Notes: a model not told the origin generated them from the sequence alone. Counted from the first letter of the stretch, positions 18,430-28,249 are shown. The stretch: DNA of 64,000 bases from Opitutales bacterium UBA5694 (GCA_002420185.1 DIHO01000004.1:62001-126000); one strand, 5' to 3'. Program-made: numbers and translations.

Positions 18430-19332
18430 TGCTGACTCCACCCCCAGGTTTTCAAACAGCCTCAAATTCTTAGTAAGGAAAGGAAATATAAACCCTGACA
18501 AAATCATCGCTCTCATCCGGCTCGAGCCCCTATTGGCTGCCCGGATATTGCGAGAAGCCTATCAATCTCCCAATTCAACGGAAAAGGTTATTCAAGCATT
18601 GAACAGGCTGCAGCTGCCCTCGGATTCGAGCGAATCTATGATCTGCTGGGCATATGTGCCTACCAGTATTGCAGCTGGGGACAAACCGCCCCTACTTACA
18701 GCCCTGAATCATGGAAAAGTGCCATAACCTTTGCGGTCTGTATGAAAAGCCTCGCAACCAAACACAAACTGGATCCGCATGAGACGTATTCGATGGGGCT
18801 GCTACACTCACTGGCGAACGCTGTAAGCCAGGCTCATGAAGAAGAGCTTAAGCGACAATTGACCGACCCCTTCGGACACTTGAATTCCCGCTTGATGAGC
18901 ATTGGAAGTGCCGACCTGAACTAAACGCTCTTCCGATCCTGGGGATTTCCCGACAGCTTTGCGGATCCTATTCGCTTTCAGTTTTCTCCTTTAGATTGCA
19001 TCAAGACCGGCATGATTGCCTGCCTGCTTAACCTTTCTAAATAGATCACTGGGGTAATACGCGAAACCGATGAACTTCCCGATCAAGAAAAGCTACACGA
19101 TCTTGTCATGCTGAACCTCCTCGGCGAAGGAGAGCAAACCTTATGGCATCTAGTCACTGCTGTCAGCGACTACCTACAACGTACGGAGGCGATGCTTCAT
19201 GGGGGGACTAAAATCTGTTCTAGAAATCCTCCAGCAGTAACCCGGGGGCCAAAGACAGCAAAAGATAGGGTCCTCCTAGCAGACACCCCTATTCCGGGCC
19301 AGACTGATCGAAGTCAATGTCAGGAGCATTAA
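18430..19332 (+). pseudogene. HDOD-domain signalling protein, broken by a frameshift and two stops
   Basis: Three collinear pieces make one HDOD protein. Piece one (to about 18575) reads INPDKIIALIRLEPLLAAR, the usual 'lI..DP.L.arilR' start. After a shift to another frame, piece two reads YSSIEQAAAALGFERIYDLL and continues to W-K-S-A-I-T and ETYSMGLLHSLANAV, the family's W..S and GLLH landmarks. Then TAA (18922-18924) interrupts, and the same frame resumes with LFRSWGFPDSFADPIRF. A second stop, TAG (19042-19044), follows, and the frame ends at TAA 19330-19332. HDOD proteins act in signalling and stress control. One frameshift and two nonsense codons make this non-functional. The C-terminal end overlaps a convergent gene by 44 bases. 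Confidence 0.75.
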
Positions 19333-19744
19333 ACAATAGAGGCAAATCAACCTCCACCATTTTGATTTTCTTGATTATCTCCTCCTTTTCCTCCTTTGGC
19401 AGCTCGATTTTAGGCGGGTTTCTCCAATCAAAACCCTGTTCGTCGAACTGCTTCTGGTAAAGCTTGGCAATTGCGACTTCGGGATTCGGCGGAGGGACTG
19501 CGGGCAGTTCTGGCTCCAAATCCTCCGCTAATTCCACGGGAAGCAGTACTTCCTCTCTGTCCATCTCGAAAAATTTCAAAGTGATACTCTTCAAATACGG
19601 AGCTGCCATCACCAGAAAGACGCACATAATCAGAGTCGGAATGAGCGTTAATAGCATACCTGGGCCCATCGGCTTGTCGATCTTGCTTCTCCAAATCTCC
19701 CGCTTGCTCTCTACACCCCCTGGTTTTCTTGGTTGAAACTTCAT
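19289..19744 (-). CDS. Single-pass membrane protein of unknown function
   Basis: A 151-residue protein with a basic N-terminus, one hydrophobic helix (residues about 30-50, GPGMLLTLIPTLIMCVFLVM) and a long polar tail. The tail includes a proline- and glutamate-rich stretch (ELPAVPPPNPEVAIAK) and a highly charged KEEKEEIIKKIK segment. The architecture is reminiscent of small TonB- or cell-envelope-linker proteins, but there is no TonB signature. I do not recognise the family. It is the only intact gene between the HDOD pseudogene and the SET gene. Confidence 0.55.
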   Translation of the reverse strand: MKFQPRKPGGVESKREIWRSKIDKPMGPGMLLTLIPTLIMCVFLVMAAPYLKSITLKFFEMDREEVLLPVELAEDLEPELPAVPPPNPEVAIAKLYQKQFDEQGFDWRNPPKIELPKEEKEEIIKKIKMVEVDLPLLFNAPDIDFDQSGPE

Positions 19745-19894
19745 CGTGCTTTCGATTGACCCACAAGTTTAGAACCCTGTTCGCTGAACAATTTCGAGAT
19801 TAGAGCATTCCTTCTTGGATTTCGCAAGCCCAGGATCATCTCTTTAAACTAACGTGACAACGTTCGAAACAAGGTAAGACTCCATGGATAACGG

Positions 19895-20104
19895 TTGAAA
19901 GATTACATTCCAAAGCTCCTTGGGATCAGGCACCCAATCAAAACCGAGATCCACCAACTGCCGTTCCGCGCTAAAAATCCTGAAAAAAACGTCCTTACTC
20001 AAGACGGGATAACGAGTGGGCAGAAATGGATTGCATTCGAAGAGGTTGACCGTACGGCTCTACTGAATCGTATCGGTAAACAAGCGGAGCCAAAACATGG
20101 CTAA
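19895..20104 (+). CDS. Doubtful short ORF upstream of the SET gene
   Basis: A 69-codon frame that opens at TTG and overlaps the SET-domain start by eight bases. Residue composition (IPKLLGIRHPIKTEIHQLPF) looks protein-like, but an in-frame stop lies immediately before the TTG and there is no ribosome binding site. It may be the tail of a decayed gene rather than a real small protein. Confidence 0.2.
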   Translation: MKDYIPKLLGIRHPIKTEIHQLPFRAKNPEKNVLTQDGITSGQKWIAFEEVDRTALLNRIGKQAEPKHG

Positions 20105-20666
20105 AGATCTCAAAGGCTACAAGAAGTCAAAGCGGCGAAAATTTGTCGGCCTTGACGGGAATTGTAACCCACCCGTTTTCCCATATGTCAAGGTACAATA
20201 CTCTTCCATACATGGCCGTGGTCTTTTCGCGGCAAAGAAAATCCCCAAGAACAAGTACGTCATTCAGTACATCGGAGAGATTATCCGAAAGAAAGAGTCG
20301 AAGAATCGGGGTTTAACGCAATTCGAATCCTCTGTGAATTCAGATGAGGGTTCGGTTTATATATTCGATTTAGACGACAAATACGATCTCGATGGAGGTT
20401 TCGATTGGAACATTGCTCGCCTAGCCAATCATTCCTGCCGGCCAAATTGTGAATCACATGATTTGAAAGGCGAAATCTGGTTTATCGCTTTAAGGGATAT
20501 CAAAAAAGGCGAGGAACTGACATTCAATTACGGATACGATTTGGAACACTGGGAAGAACACCCGTGTCGATGTGGAGAACCGAACTGCATCGGATACATT
20601 ACTCGTGAAGAAGACCGAAAGAAGCTCCGCACGATACTCAAGCAACGCGAGGAAATCCTGGGCTAA
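20097..20666 (+). CDS. SET-domain protein-lysine methyltransferase
   Basis: This 189-residue protein is a compact SET domain. The AdoMet loop is GRGLFAAKKI (residues 40-49), the pseudoknot core is RLANHSCRPNC (108-118), and LTFNYGYD (141-148) provides the Y-x-Y end of the fold. A post-SET zinc-binding CxC-x4-C (C157, C159, C164, CRCGEPNCIGY) completes the domain. Such enzymes methylate lysine on proteins and are typical of eukaryotes, but occur in some bacteria, including chlamydiae. There is no membrane segment or signal peptide, so it is cytoplasmic. GGAG lies about ten bases before the ATG. The LysM amidase starts nine bases after its stop, so the two may be co-transcribed. Confidence 0.9.
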   Translation: MAKDLKGYKKSKRRKFVGLDGNCNPPVFPYVKVQYSSIHGRGLFAAKKIPKNKYVIQYIGEIIRKKESKNRGLTQFESSVNSDEGSVYIFDLDDKYDLDGGFDWNIARLANHSCRPNCESHDLKGEIWFIALRDIKKGEELTFNYGYDLEHWEEHPCRCGEPNCIGYITREEDRKKLRTILKQREEILG

Positions 20667-20675
20667 ACAACGCGT

Positions 20676-21554
20676 ATGCACCCGCTCCGGATTTTTCTCT
20701 TGGTATTGATTGCCGCGACCACTGCATCGTTGGAGGGGATTGTTCACGTCGTCAAAAAGGGTGAAAACCTAACCATAATTTCTAAAGCGTACAATGTATC
20801 CGTTGCTGAATTAAAGAAGGTCAACAATATCGAAAATGCTGACAATATTAGCATTGGGCAAAAACTTGAAATTCCGGGGACTGCTCTCCGTTTTGTCGAT
20901 TACAAGATAAGGCATGGAGATAGCCTATCTAGTATCGCTGCGAGACACGGAGTAAAGGCCAAGGAGATTGCGGCATTCAACGGCATACGGGACTTCAACA
21001 AGATTAGAGCTGGCCAAGTAATAAAGGTTCCTGCGACAACTAGAGAAGCCGCTAGAAAGTACTCCAGCCTTCCCTGGAATACTAGAAACGCTCTGGCAAA
21101 AATTCCGGTTAAAAAGAGCCAATGGAAGACCATCGTCATTCATCATAGCGGCACCGTCGCCGACAGAGCGAAAAACATCGATCGATTCCACCGAGAAGAA
21201 CGCAACATGGAAAACGGCATCGCCTACCATTTCGTCATCGAGAACGGGACTCGCGGAACCGAGAATGGCGACATATACATTAGCGAACGCTGGAAGAAGC
21301 AACTCCACGGAGGACATATGAAGCTATGGGCCCACAACCAGATCGCCATCGGTATCTGCCTCATCGGCAACTTTGAAAAATCTCGCCCAAAGGCGAAACA
21401 GATGGAGCAGTTGGAAGCGCTAATCGATTATCTTCAGGAAAGGGCAGGAATCCCTGGCAAAGCTGTCACCACCCACACATTGATGCATCCCAATCACACG
21501 CTTTGCCCCGGAAAACTCTTTCCAACAAGTCAGCTCAAAAGAATGGTCAATTAG
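20676..21554 (+). CDS. LysM-repeat N-acetylmuramoyl-L-alanine amidase
   Basis: A 292-residue exported cell-wall hydrolase. A signal peptide covers residues 1-20 (MHPLRIFLLVLIAATTASLE). Two LysM peptidoglycan-binding modules follow (about 22-67 and 75-119), then an Amidase_2/PGRP domain (about 150-285). Zinc ligands are in the first HH of VIHHSGT (156-157) and in the C-terminal HPNHTLCPGKLFP. The enzyme cuts the bond between MurNAc and L-Ala. It sits directly behind the SET gene. Confidence 0.9.
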   Translation: MHPLRIFLLVLIAATTASLEGIVHVVKKGENLTIISKAYNVSVAELKKVNNIENADNISIGQKLEIPGTALRFVDYKIRHGDSLSSIAARHGVKAKEIAAFNGIRDFNKIRAGQVIKVPATTREAARKYSSLPWNTRNALAKIPVKKSQWKTIVIHHSGTVADRAKNIDRFHREERNMENGIAYHFVIENGTRGTENGDIYISERWKKQLHGGHMKLWAHNQIAIGICLIGNFEKSRPKAKQMEQLEALIDYLQERAGIPGKAVTTHTLMHPNHTLCPGKLFPTSQLKRMVN

Positions 21555-22178
21555 CCAGCTCAGGCCCTCAACATCACTAACTTTAAGAACGAAATTCGGC
21601 CTAGTACTGCACCTCTTAGGGAACACTGCGACAGGGGCCTAATCGACCCGACGTAACCTCCGATTTATTCTCATATTCCTCATCCAAGCGACGGAATATC
21701 CATCCTTATAGATCAACAAGCTTGTCCCGAAAAACGACCTACCAAACCGCCTCCGTGCTTTCGTATCCGCTACCCAGAACTTTGCCTCGAATTTCAAAGC
21801 AATCGTCGCCCAGTTCTTTGAGCCTACACCCGATGTCCCCCCATAATCCTGTCTAATTGAACCTGACCGGGTTGAACTGCTCATCCTCAATCGGTTAAAC
21901 GCGAAATGTCTCTACGACTTAGTCCCGAGCAATTAGAAAAACTTCCGCCTGATAATCCGAAATCAGCTCTTCAGACGTCCTGAATTTAGGTGGGCGTCCA
22001 TACCCCAAGGCCTGGAATGCCAAAAAATCCCAATAAATACGAGTAGACGCGTTCGATTCCTTAATCGGCACAATTGCCAATCAGAGTTGAGTCCGTGCGA
22101 AAACCATAGGAGTCCAGAGGGCAATAGAAGGGTTTCATTTGACTGGCCTAATCTTTCAATTTTTCTTCCTTTGGCTGA
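21555..22178. other. Spacer with unassigned coding-like frames
   Basis: About 620 bases without an intact gene. One minus-strand frame (about 21885-21620) reads DIGCRLKELGDDCFEIRGK and further on DKLVDL and WIFRRLDEEYENKSEV, interrupted by at least three stops. It looks like protein-coding debris, but I cannot name the family. The rest shows nothing. Confidence 0.35.
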
Positions 22179-23114
22179 ATGCTCACCCCTACTGAAACAA
22201 ATCTGCTCATACTGATGACTTTCGTCATTATGTTTGGCCTGGGCTGCACCCTCTCCATCCGAGATTTTAGAGAAGCGATTCGCCACCCTAAGCCTGCAAT
22301 TGTGGGCTTCCTATCACAATATCTGATTATGCCAACATTGGCCTTTGGAATGGTGAAGCTTTTCCGCTTTTCTGATCCTGTAGCCATCGGACTGATTATT
22401 GTCGCCTGCTGCCCATCGGGCACAACTTCCAGCCTATTTAACTATTTCGCCAAAGGGGATCTGGCACTGAGCATATCCCTAAGCACGCTTACAACAACAG
22501 TAGCCCTTTTCGCTTTGCCCATTCTTCTTGGTATTTACGCAACTCCTTTCACAAACGATCAGATACAAATCGATTTCGGGAAAGTCATCGGATCGCTTGT
22601 AATCTGCCTTGTTCCCGTGGTCGGAGGAATGTACCTCAAGTCGAAAAGCGAGCGCTGGGGAAAAAATATGGAAGAGACGGGAGGAGTGATCGGTATTATT
22701 GTCATTATATTTCTAATCATTAGCTGGTTGCCTCGAAATTTTGAACGGATGCTGAATCCTGAAGAAACCAGCCCGTTCATACTTGTAGCCAGTATATTCC
22801 TGGGGCTTGGCGGATTTCTATTCGGGTATTATTTTAGCCGGTCTCTAGGGATGAACAAACGCAAGAGTAGGACCGTATCCCTCGAAACTGGAATCCAGAA
22901 TGGTCCTCTAGCATTCGCCATCATAACGCTGAGCTTCAGTGCACAGGTATCAGGCGATATCCTATGGCCTGCATTACTCTACTCGTTTTTCATTGTGAAT
23001 ACATCTACTCTTGTTACGTACTTAATTCGTAAATACACTTTTGAGGAATGGTTTCGCTTCGAGAATGAGACAGTCAAAGAAGAAATCTTTACATCAGGCT
23101 CGCTTAAATTGTAG
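22179..23114 (+). CDS. Bile acid:sodium symporter (BASS) family transporter
   Basis: A 311-residue inner-membrane protein with about nine to ten hydrophobic segments. The cores CCPSGTTSSLFNYFAKGD (about residues 77-94) and LETGIQNGPLAF (about 237-248) match the two sodium-site repeats of the BASS fold. Substrates in this family range from bile acids to pantoate, pyruvate and keto acids, so the true solute is unknown. It is followed 66 bases later by a DoxX-like gene. Confidence 0.88.
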   Translation: MLTPTETNLLILMTFVIMFGLGCTLSIRDFREAIRHPKPAIVGFLSQYLIMPTLAFGMVKLFRFSDPVAIGLIIVACCPSGTTSSLFNYFAKGDLALSISLSTLTTTVALFALPILLGIYATPFTNDQIQIDFGKVIGSLVICLVPVVGGMYLKSKSERWGKNMEETGGVIGIIVIIFLIISWLPRNFERMLNPEETSPFILVASIFLGLGGFLFGYYFSRSLGMNKRKSRTVSLETGIQNGPLAFAIITLSFSAQVSGDILWPALLYSFFIVNTSTLVTYLIRKYTFEEWFRFENETVKEEIFTSGSLKL

Positions 23115-23180
23115 AACCACCACCCTTTTCACCTTGCCCTATTCGAAGCACTAACCCAATCCTCAATCAATCCCGCTAAA

Positions 23181-23636
23181 ATGCCAAAGAATTCCAATCA
23201 ACGAAATGGATCCCTTCTCTATTGGTCGGCTGAAACCTGGGCGTTTCTCTCATTAAGACTTTTCCTTGCTCTAAGGTTTATCACTGCTGGTCTTGGAAAG
23301 TTTGATAACGACGGCTATTCCTTTTCGAATCTTTATAGTGGATGGGTCGTCAATCAACTCAGTACATTCGGATCGAAAACCAATCTCCCCGCTTTTTTGT
23401 ACTCACCTTACCTCCACTCCTTAGCATTCGTTGAGATCGTACTGGGATTTTTGCTCCTGGCAGGTGTGAAAACAAAATACACGCTGGCCCTAATTAGCCT
23501 AACATACGTCTCCCTCGGATACGGCCTCATGCTTCTCGGAAACCCGAATTCTATTGGAACGATCGGGATCTACATTCTATTGACATCGGCCGCGCTCTAC
23601 TTTGTTCGACACAACAAGTTCGAACTACTACGTTAG
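23181..23636 (+). CDS. DoxX-like small membrane protein
   Basis: A 151-residue protein with four predicted membrane helices. The first helix includes LRLFLALRFITAGLGKF, typical of the DoxX/DoxD superfamily, and later FVEIVLGFLLLAGVKTK. Function within the superfamily is poorly defined (quinone or redox association is proposed). Polar N-terminal 15 residues lie in the cytoplasm. Co-directional with the BASS transporter. Confidence in the exact family is moderate. Confidence 0.7.
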   Translation: MPKNSNQRNGSLLYWSAETWAFLSLRLFLALRFITAGLGKFDNDGYSFSNLYSGWVVNQLSTFGSKTNLPAFLYSPYLHSLAFVEIVLGFLLLAGVKTKYTLALISLTYVSLGYGLMLLGNPNSIGTIGIYILLTSAALYFVRHNKFELLR

Positions 23637-23652
23637 CAGCCGTTTGTTTCAA

Positions 23653-25560
23653 TCAATGAAACAGTCCCGAGATAACACTACCATACCGTTTTTCTACAAC
23701 ATGACGCTTTATTTTGAAAGTGTTTGTAAGTTCGTCTCCGATTTCAAACGCTTTGGGTAATAGAGCAATCTCTTGGATATTCTCAAAAGCCTTAAATCCA
23801 TTCTCCCTTGAAATTAGCCGTCGGATATCTGCGGCGATCTGGTCGCGAATGTCCACTTTGTCCGAAAGTTCTGCCACCGATTCCGCTTGGAAAACTTCAA
23901 TGGAAGGAACCACCAATGCTCCCAACTGTTTCTGGTCCTGTCCGACAACCATGCATTGGTCTACCAAAGGCGACTCACAAATCTTCGACTCAATCGGAAT
24001 TGGCTCTATGTTCTCCCCATTTAGCAAGACGATCGTGTCTTTTGATCGCCCAACTATTTTAAGGCAATCATTGTTCGTTAAAATCCCGATATCACCCGTA
24101 TTAAACCATCCATCTTTGAGCACCTTTTCTGTCGCATCCGGGCTCTTGTAATACCCCTTCATTACTTGGGGACCCCTGACATGGATCTCCCCCTTCAGTC
24201 CTCTGCCTTCATTTTGATCCAAAGGATTCGGATACAGAATATCGCCTGTATTCAGGTCCAATATACGCACCTCGGTATCTTTATAAAGTGGTCCTACCGT
24301 ACCGATGACAAGCTTTTGAGTCGTGCGAACCGCTATCACGGGAGATGTTTCAGTCAAACCGTAACCTTCTTGCACCGGAATACCAATGTAGTTGAAGAAC
24401 TCATCTACATGCGGTTGGAGTGCTCCTCCTCCGGAAACCGTGCCCTTGAAGCTGCCCCCTACGATTTGCCTGAGCTTTTCCAATACGACTGCGTTCAATG
24501 CAATATACGGAGCCAAAAAGAAAATCGCTCGCAGAGCATGGAGACATCCAAGACCAGCAGACTCAAATAGGTTCCTTCCCTTCAAATCTATCTTCTTCCC
24601 CTGCAAAAAAAACACCGATCCTTTGACCATGCGTGAGCAGAAATAGGCCGTATGGAACAGGCCTCGGCGGATCCAATGGGATTCGCGAATATTCTTTAAA
24701 ATCCGGAGGTACAAGTTTTCCCACAAACGTGGAGCGGACGCCATCATGGTCGGCTTAACGGTCTTCAAATCATCCGCAAGGCTTCGTAAGCTCGTGTAAT
24801 AGGTACAGCAACCATTGCTGATCGCAATCATTTGAAAGATCCGCTCATAACTGTGCCATACAGGCAATATCGACAATAGTCTGTCGTTGACTCCAATCGT
24901 AAATGGGAGGCTTTCAACCTGAGAAATCATATTCGCATGGGAAAGCATGACCCCTTTAGGCGTTCCCGTAGTGCCTGACGTATAAATGAGAGTAAACAAG
25001 TCTTCCGAATCAATCGCATTCATTCGCTCCTCAATCTGTCGGTCTCCCTTTTCTCTAAGTTCTCTTCCTCGCTCAATAAGTCCTTTCAAATTCAATACGC
25101 CTTCAATTGGGGGACACTGAGAATCCATCGATACCAGTTGCCGCACTTTCTCTAGCTTCGGCATTAGTGCAATCACCCGATCCAAGAGGCATTTGTTCTC
25201 GACAAACACGACTTCACTATCAGAGTGATTTATAATGTATTCAATTTCCTGAGTTGTCACATCAGTACCTCTTGGTACGTCTGCGGCCCCCGCAAGCAGG
25301 ATCCCGTAGTCTGCAATATTCCATTCTACACGATTGTCGGATAAAAGGGTGACATGATCACGTGCCTCCACACCCAGCTCAATTAGTGCAGTGCCTAGAA
25401 ATAATCCGTAGTCGTACAAATCACTATAGCTAACGGGCTGAAACACACAACTTTTGAGTCGCTTTGCGAAGGCTGGAAGCTCTCCATAGCGTTCCGCTGC
25501 GAGCTTGTACATTTCTGCGATCGAACGTCCAGTGACGCCTTTTTGTGCTGAGGTAGACAT
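23653..25560 (-). CDS. Long-chain acyl-CoA synthetase (AMP-forming)
   Basis: This 635-residue ANL-superfamily ligase activates fatty acids as acyl-AMP and then acyl-CoA. Diagnostic segments are LIYTSGTTGTPKGVMLSH (P-loop), GYGLTETSPV (A5), GWFNTGDIG and the hinge GRSKDTIVLLNGENIEP. The central hydrophobic region near residues 305-345 is typical of FadD15/ACSL-like members and may contact the membrane. The catalytic lysine is expected in the C-terminal segment that ends TNTFKIKR. The chosen ATG (25560) gives a normal N-terminus; a longer frame from 25635 lacks support. Divergent from uup. Whether it serves degradation or lipid synthesis is not shown. Confidence 0.9.
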   Translation of the reverse strand: MSTSAQKGVTGRSIAEMYKLAAERYGELPAFAKRLKSCVFQPVSYSDLYDYGLFLGTALIELGVEARDHVTLLSDNRVEWNIADYGILLAGAADVPRGTDVTTQEIEYIINHSDSEVVFVENKCLLDRVIALMPKLEKVRQLVSMDSQCPPIEGVLNLKGLIERGRELREKGDRQIEERMNAIDSEDLFTLIYTSGTTGTPKGVMLSHANMISQVESLPFTIGVNDRLLSILPVWHSYERIFQMIAISNGCCTYYTSLRSLADDLKTVKPTMMASAPRLWENLYLRILKNIRESHWIRRGLFHTAYFCSRMVKGSVFFLQGKKIDLKGRNLFESAGLGCLHALRAIFFLAPYIALNAVVLEKLRQIVGGSFKGTVSGGGALQPHVDEFFNYIGIPVQEGYGLTETSPVIAVRTTQKLVIGTVGPLYKDTEVRILDLNTGDILYPNPLDQNEGRGLKGEIHVRGPQVMKGYYKSPDATEKVLKDGWFNTGDIGILTNNDCLKIVGRSKDTIVLLNGENIEPIPIESKICESPLVDQCMVVGQDQKQLGALVVPSIEVFQAESVAELSDKVDIRDQIAADIRRLISRENGFKAFENIQEIALLPKAFEIGDELTNTFKIKRHVVEKRYGSVISGLFH

Positions 25561-25764
25561 AGAGGTAACAATTCCGGTTGAACCTCTAGAAGTGATGGAG
25601 CTTTTAGACCCTTTCAAGCTTAAGATATGCCGCAAACGCGTGAGGCGTACCGGGTCAAAAAAAATTGCGGATAATTCTCCCCAGCTCTACGGAGGGAGAG
25701 AATCGAATTTTAAAGAAGGGTTGAATTGCAATTCTAACGCTGTCCTTTCAAGTGTCAGACAGAT

Positions 25765-27615
25765 ATGCCAGTTCTTAGTTTAACCGACGTTACAATCAGC
25801 TTCAGCGGTCCCCCCGTACTGGACAATGTGTCCCTACACATCGACAAGGGAGAACGCGTTTGCGTGATCGGAAGAAACGGCTCCGGCAAATCTACCCTTT
25901 TAAAAACTATAGGCGGTGTCTATAGCCCAAGTGCTGGTTCCATCACCTTTCCCGAAGGTGGCCAAGCGGCCATCCTTCAACAAGAGATCCCGCAAATCGC
26001 AGACTGTAAGGTCTTTGATGTGATCGCCAGTGGGTTCGGGGCCCAAGGCAAAGACCTGTCGCGAATCCGGAATGGCGAAACTGTTGTTGAGCTCGACCTG
26101 GATGCCCAATGGAAGATGGAACAAAGAGTCGAACGACTAGGTGAGGATTTAGGGCTGTGTTTGGACACAACTTTTCAATCCCTTTCAGGTGGTATGAAAC
26201 GGCGTGCTCTCTTGGGTAGGGTACTTTCAGTCAAACCTTCTGTCTTAGCCCTAGACGAGCCGACAAACCACATGGACATCGACTCAATTCTTTGGCTGGA
26301 GAACTATCTCTTGAAAAGTGCCCTATCCCTGATTTTCGTGACACATGACCGTTCATTTATACGCAAGCTCTCAACCCGGATCGTTGAAGTGGATCTCGCG
26401 AAGCTGAACAGCTTTCGTTGCGACTATGAAACATACTTGAGTCGAAAAGCTGACCTTCTCGAAGCAGAAGCTAAAAACCAAAGTGCGTTCGACAAAAAGC
26501 TCTCCAAGGAGGAAGCCTGGCTTAGGAGAGGGATTAAGGCACGGCGAACTCGAAACGAAGGTCGGGTCAGAGCGCTTAAACAGCTTCGCAAAGATCGAGC
26601 CGCGAGGAAGAGTCGTGCGGGCAAGGCGAGCGGTTCCATGCAAAACGCTACTCAATCGGGACGAAAAGTCATTTCCGCAGAAAATGTGTCAGTAAGTCTT
26701 TCCGGGGTTTCAATTCTTAGACCCTTCTCAATAGAAATCATGAGAGGAGACCGGATCGGTATCATCGGCCCCAACGGATCTGGCAAAACTACTCTCATCC
26801 GCACTTTGCTTGGGGAGATCGATCCTAAATCTGGAACCATTGAGCACGGTACCAAAGTTCATGTCGCCTATTTCGATCAACTCAGAGAACAGCTCAATGA
26901 TGACGCCACGGTTTTCGACAATATAGCGGACGGGAATGAGTCCCTAACGATCGATGGTCGTAGTCGGCATGTAATTACCTATTTGCAAGATTTCCTATTC
27001 AACCCTGAAAGGGCTCGTGTGCCGATCAAGACCCTTTCTGGGGGCGAAAGAAACCGCTTACTCCTAGCAAAGCTGTTCACCAAGCCCACAAATCTTTTTG
27101 TCCTTGATGAACCAACCAACGATCTGGACACGGAGACGCTGGAGTTGCTCGAAGAAAAAATCATGGAATTTCCAGGGACGCTTCTTCTCGTCAGCCACGA
27201 CCGCTCCTTCCTTGAAAATACCGTTACTAGTTTGATTGTCACCGACTCCACAGGACGCGTCGAGGAGCACAATGGCGGGTACGAAGATTGGCTAACAAAA
27301 TGCCAAAGGCTCTCCGAACGATCCGCTGTTCCGAAAAAGCAAACTCGAAGCGACTGGAAGAAACGACCTCCCAAATTTTCTAAGAAGGACCAACAAGAAC
27401 TCGATGCTATCCCTGAGATGATCGACGCTATTGACAAAAGACGAGCCCAACTTGCTCATCAGTTGGCAGATCCACAAAACTATAAAAACGATCCAACCTA
27501 CGCAGAAAAATCAAAGAGAGAACTCGTAGAGCTCGACGTGGAATCCGATCGAATATTCGCTCGATGGGAAAAACTAGAAATCATAAAAGAGTCGATCGAA
27601 AAAGGCGGAAACTAA
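25765..27615 (+). CDS. uup: ABC-F ATPase of the Uup type
   Basis: This 616-residue protein has two ABC ATPase domains without membrane segments: Walker A GRNGSGKST and GPNGSGKTT, signature LSGGMKRR and LSGGERNR, and Walker B LALDEPTNHMD and VLDEPTNDLDTETLELLEE. The second Walker B with NDLD-ETLELLEE is characteristic of Uup, as is the C-terminal coiled coil (about 545-616) that binds branched DNA in E. coli Uup. It may act in translation or DNA-structure processing. Transcribed away from the acyl-CoA synthetase gene. Confidence 0.9.
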   Translation: MPVLSLTDVTISFSGPPVLDNVSLHIDKGERVCVIGRNGSGKSTLLKTIGGVYSPSAGSITFPEGGQAAILQQEIPQIADCKVFDVIASGFGAQGKDLSRIRNGETVVELDLDAQWKMEQRVERLGEDLGLCLDTTFQSLSGGMKRRALLGRVLSVKPSVLALDEPTNHMDIDSILWLENYLLKSALSLIFVTHDRSFIRKLSTRIVEVDLAKLNSFRCDYETYLSRKADLLEAEAKNQSAFDKKLSKEEAWLRRGIKARRTRNEGRVRALKQLRKDRAARKSRAGKASGSMQNATQSGRKVISAENVSVSLSGVSILRPFSIEIMRGDRIGIIGPNGSGKTTLIRTLLGEIDPKSGTIEHGTKVHVAYFDQLREQLNDDATVFDNIADGNESLTIDGRSRHVITYLQDFLFNPERARVPIKTLSGGERNRLLLAKLFTKPTNLFVLDEPTNDLDTETLELLEEKIMEFPGTLLLVSHDRSFLENTVTSLIVTDSTGRVEEHNGGYEDWLTKCQRLSERSAVPKKQTRSDWKKRPPKFSKKDQQELDAIPEMIDAIDKRRAQLAHQLADPQNYKNDPTYAEKSKRELVELDVESDRIFARWEKLEIIKESIEKGGN

Positions 27616-27692
27616 AAGGTGTATTGCGATTTTCCATTCTTCAGTTTTGTAAGCCATTCTACCTTTCAAGGTGCCGCTTTTCCTAACCGTAC

Positions 27693-28091
27693 TCATTGGT
27701 TCACTAAAAATTGGCACCTGTTGGGGATAAGGTCAGTAGGTCTTTTTAAAGCGGCCTGAACTTGATCTGAGACCTCAGACTTTTCCATCGATCTCGCAAA
27801 CATATTGGATTCATTCAAGGCCCGATCATCCTGGCTTACCAGCGACTCTCTTTTTCTTCGCCATCCGTTTTGCCTAACATAGTCCAGAGCGGCCCATCTA
27901 ACACTCCCCAAAAGCAGTGATATCGTATTTTCTTCATCAAGATGGTTGGACTTCTGATACCGCTGGGAGGTGCGCTAGACGATGTCCCTCGCATCGGCAT
28001 GGTTGGGCACAAACTGTCTGGCAAATAGCAATATCTTTGATCTGTATTGGCCGAGAATAGTCTTCGAATCAGCTGTTTCGAAATTTTCCAC
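27693..28091 (-). pseudogene. ECF-type RNA polymerase sigma factor, broken
   Basis: On the minus strand, GTG at 28091 opens a frame reading GQYRSKILLFARQFVPNHAD, then ARDIV, a TAG stop (27975-27977), and in the same frame RYQKSNHLDEE, LLGSVRWAALDYVRQNGWRR and KRESLVSQDD before TGA (27693-27695). This is sigma region 2: the helix before 'ADAxDIVQ' and the later W-x-x-x-x-x-N-x-x-R-x-x-R part are recognisable. No region 4 follows, so the C-terminal half is lost or scrambled. One internal stop and the missing region 4 indicate a dead gene. Confidence 0.65.
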
Positions 28092-28249
28092 GGAAATTGT
28101 CGTCTACTGACCTCTGCAAAATAGTCGTTACCAGTCGTTAATCTCGCCTAAAAAACGTTACTTTTTTCCTCCCTGAAGCTGTTGATACTCTAGATCAGAG
28201 CGACCAGCAAAGTTTACTCCACTTTGAATGAATTCTCAACTAGCAATCG

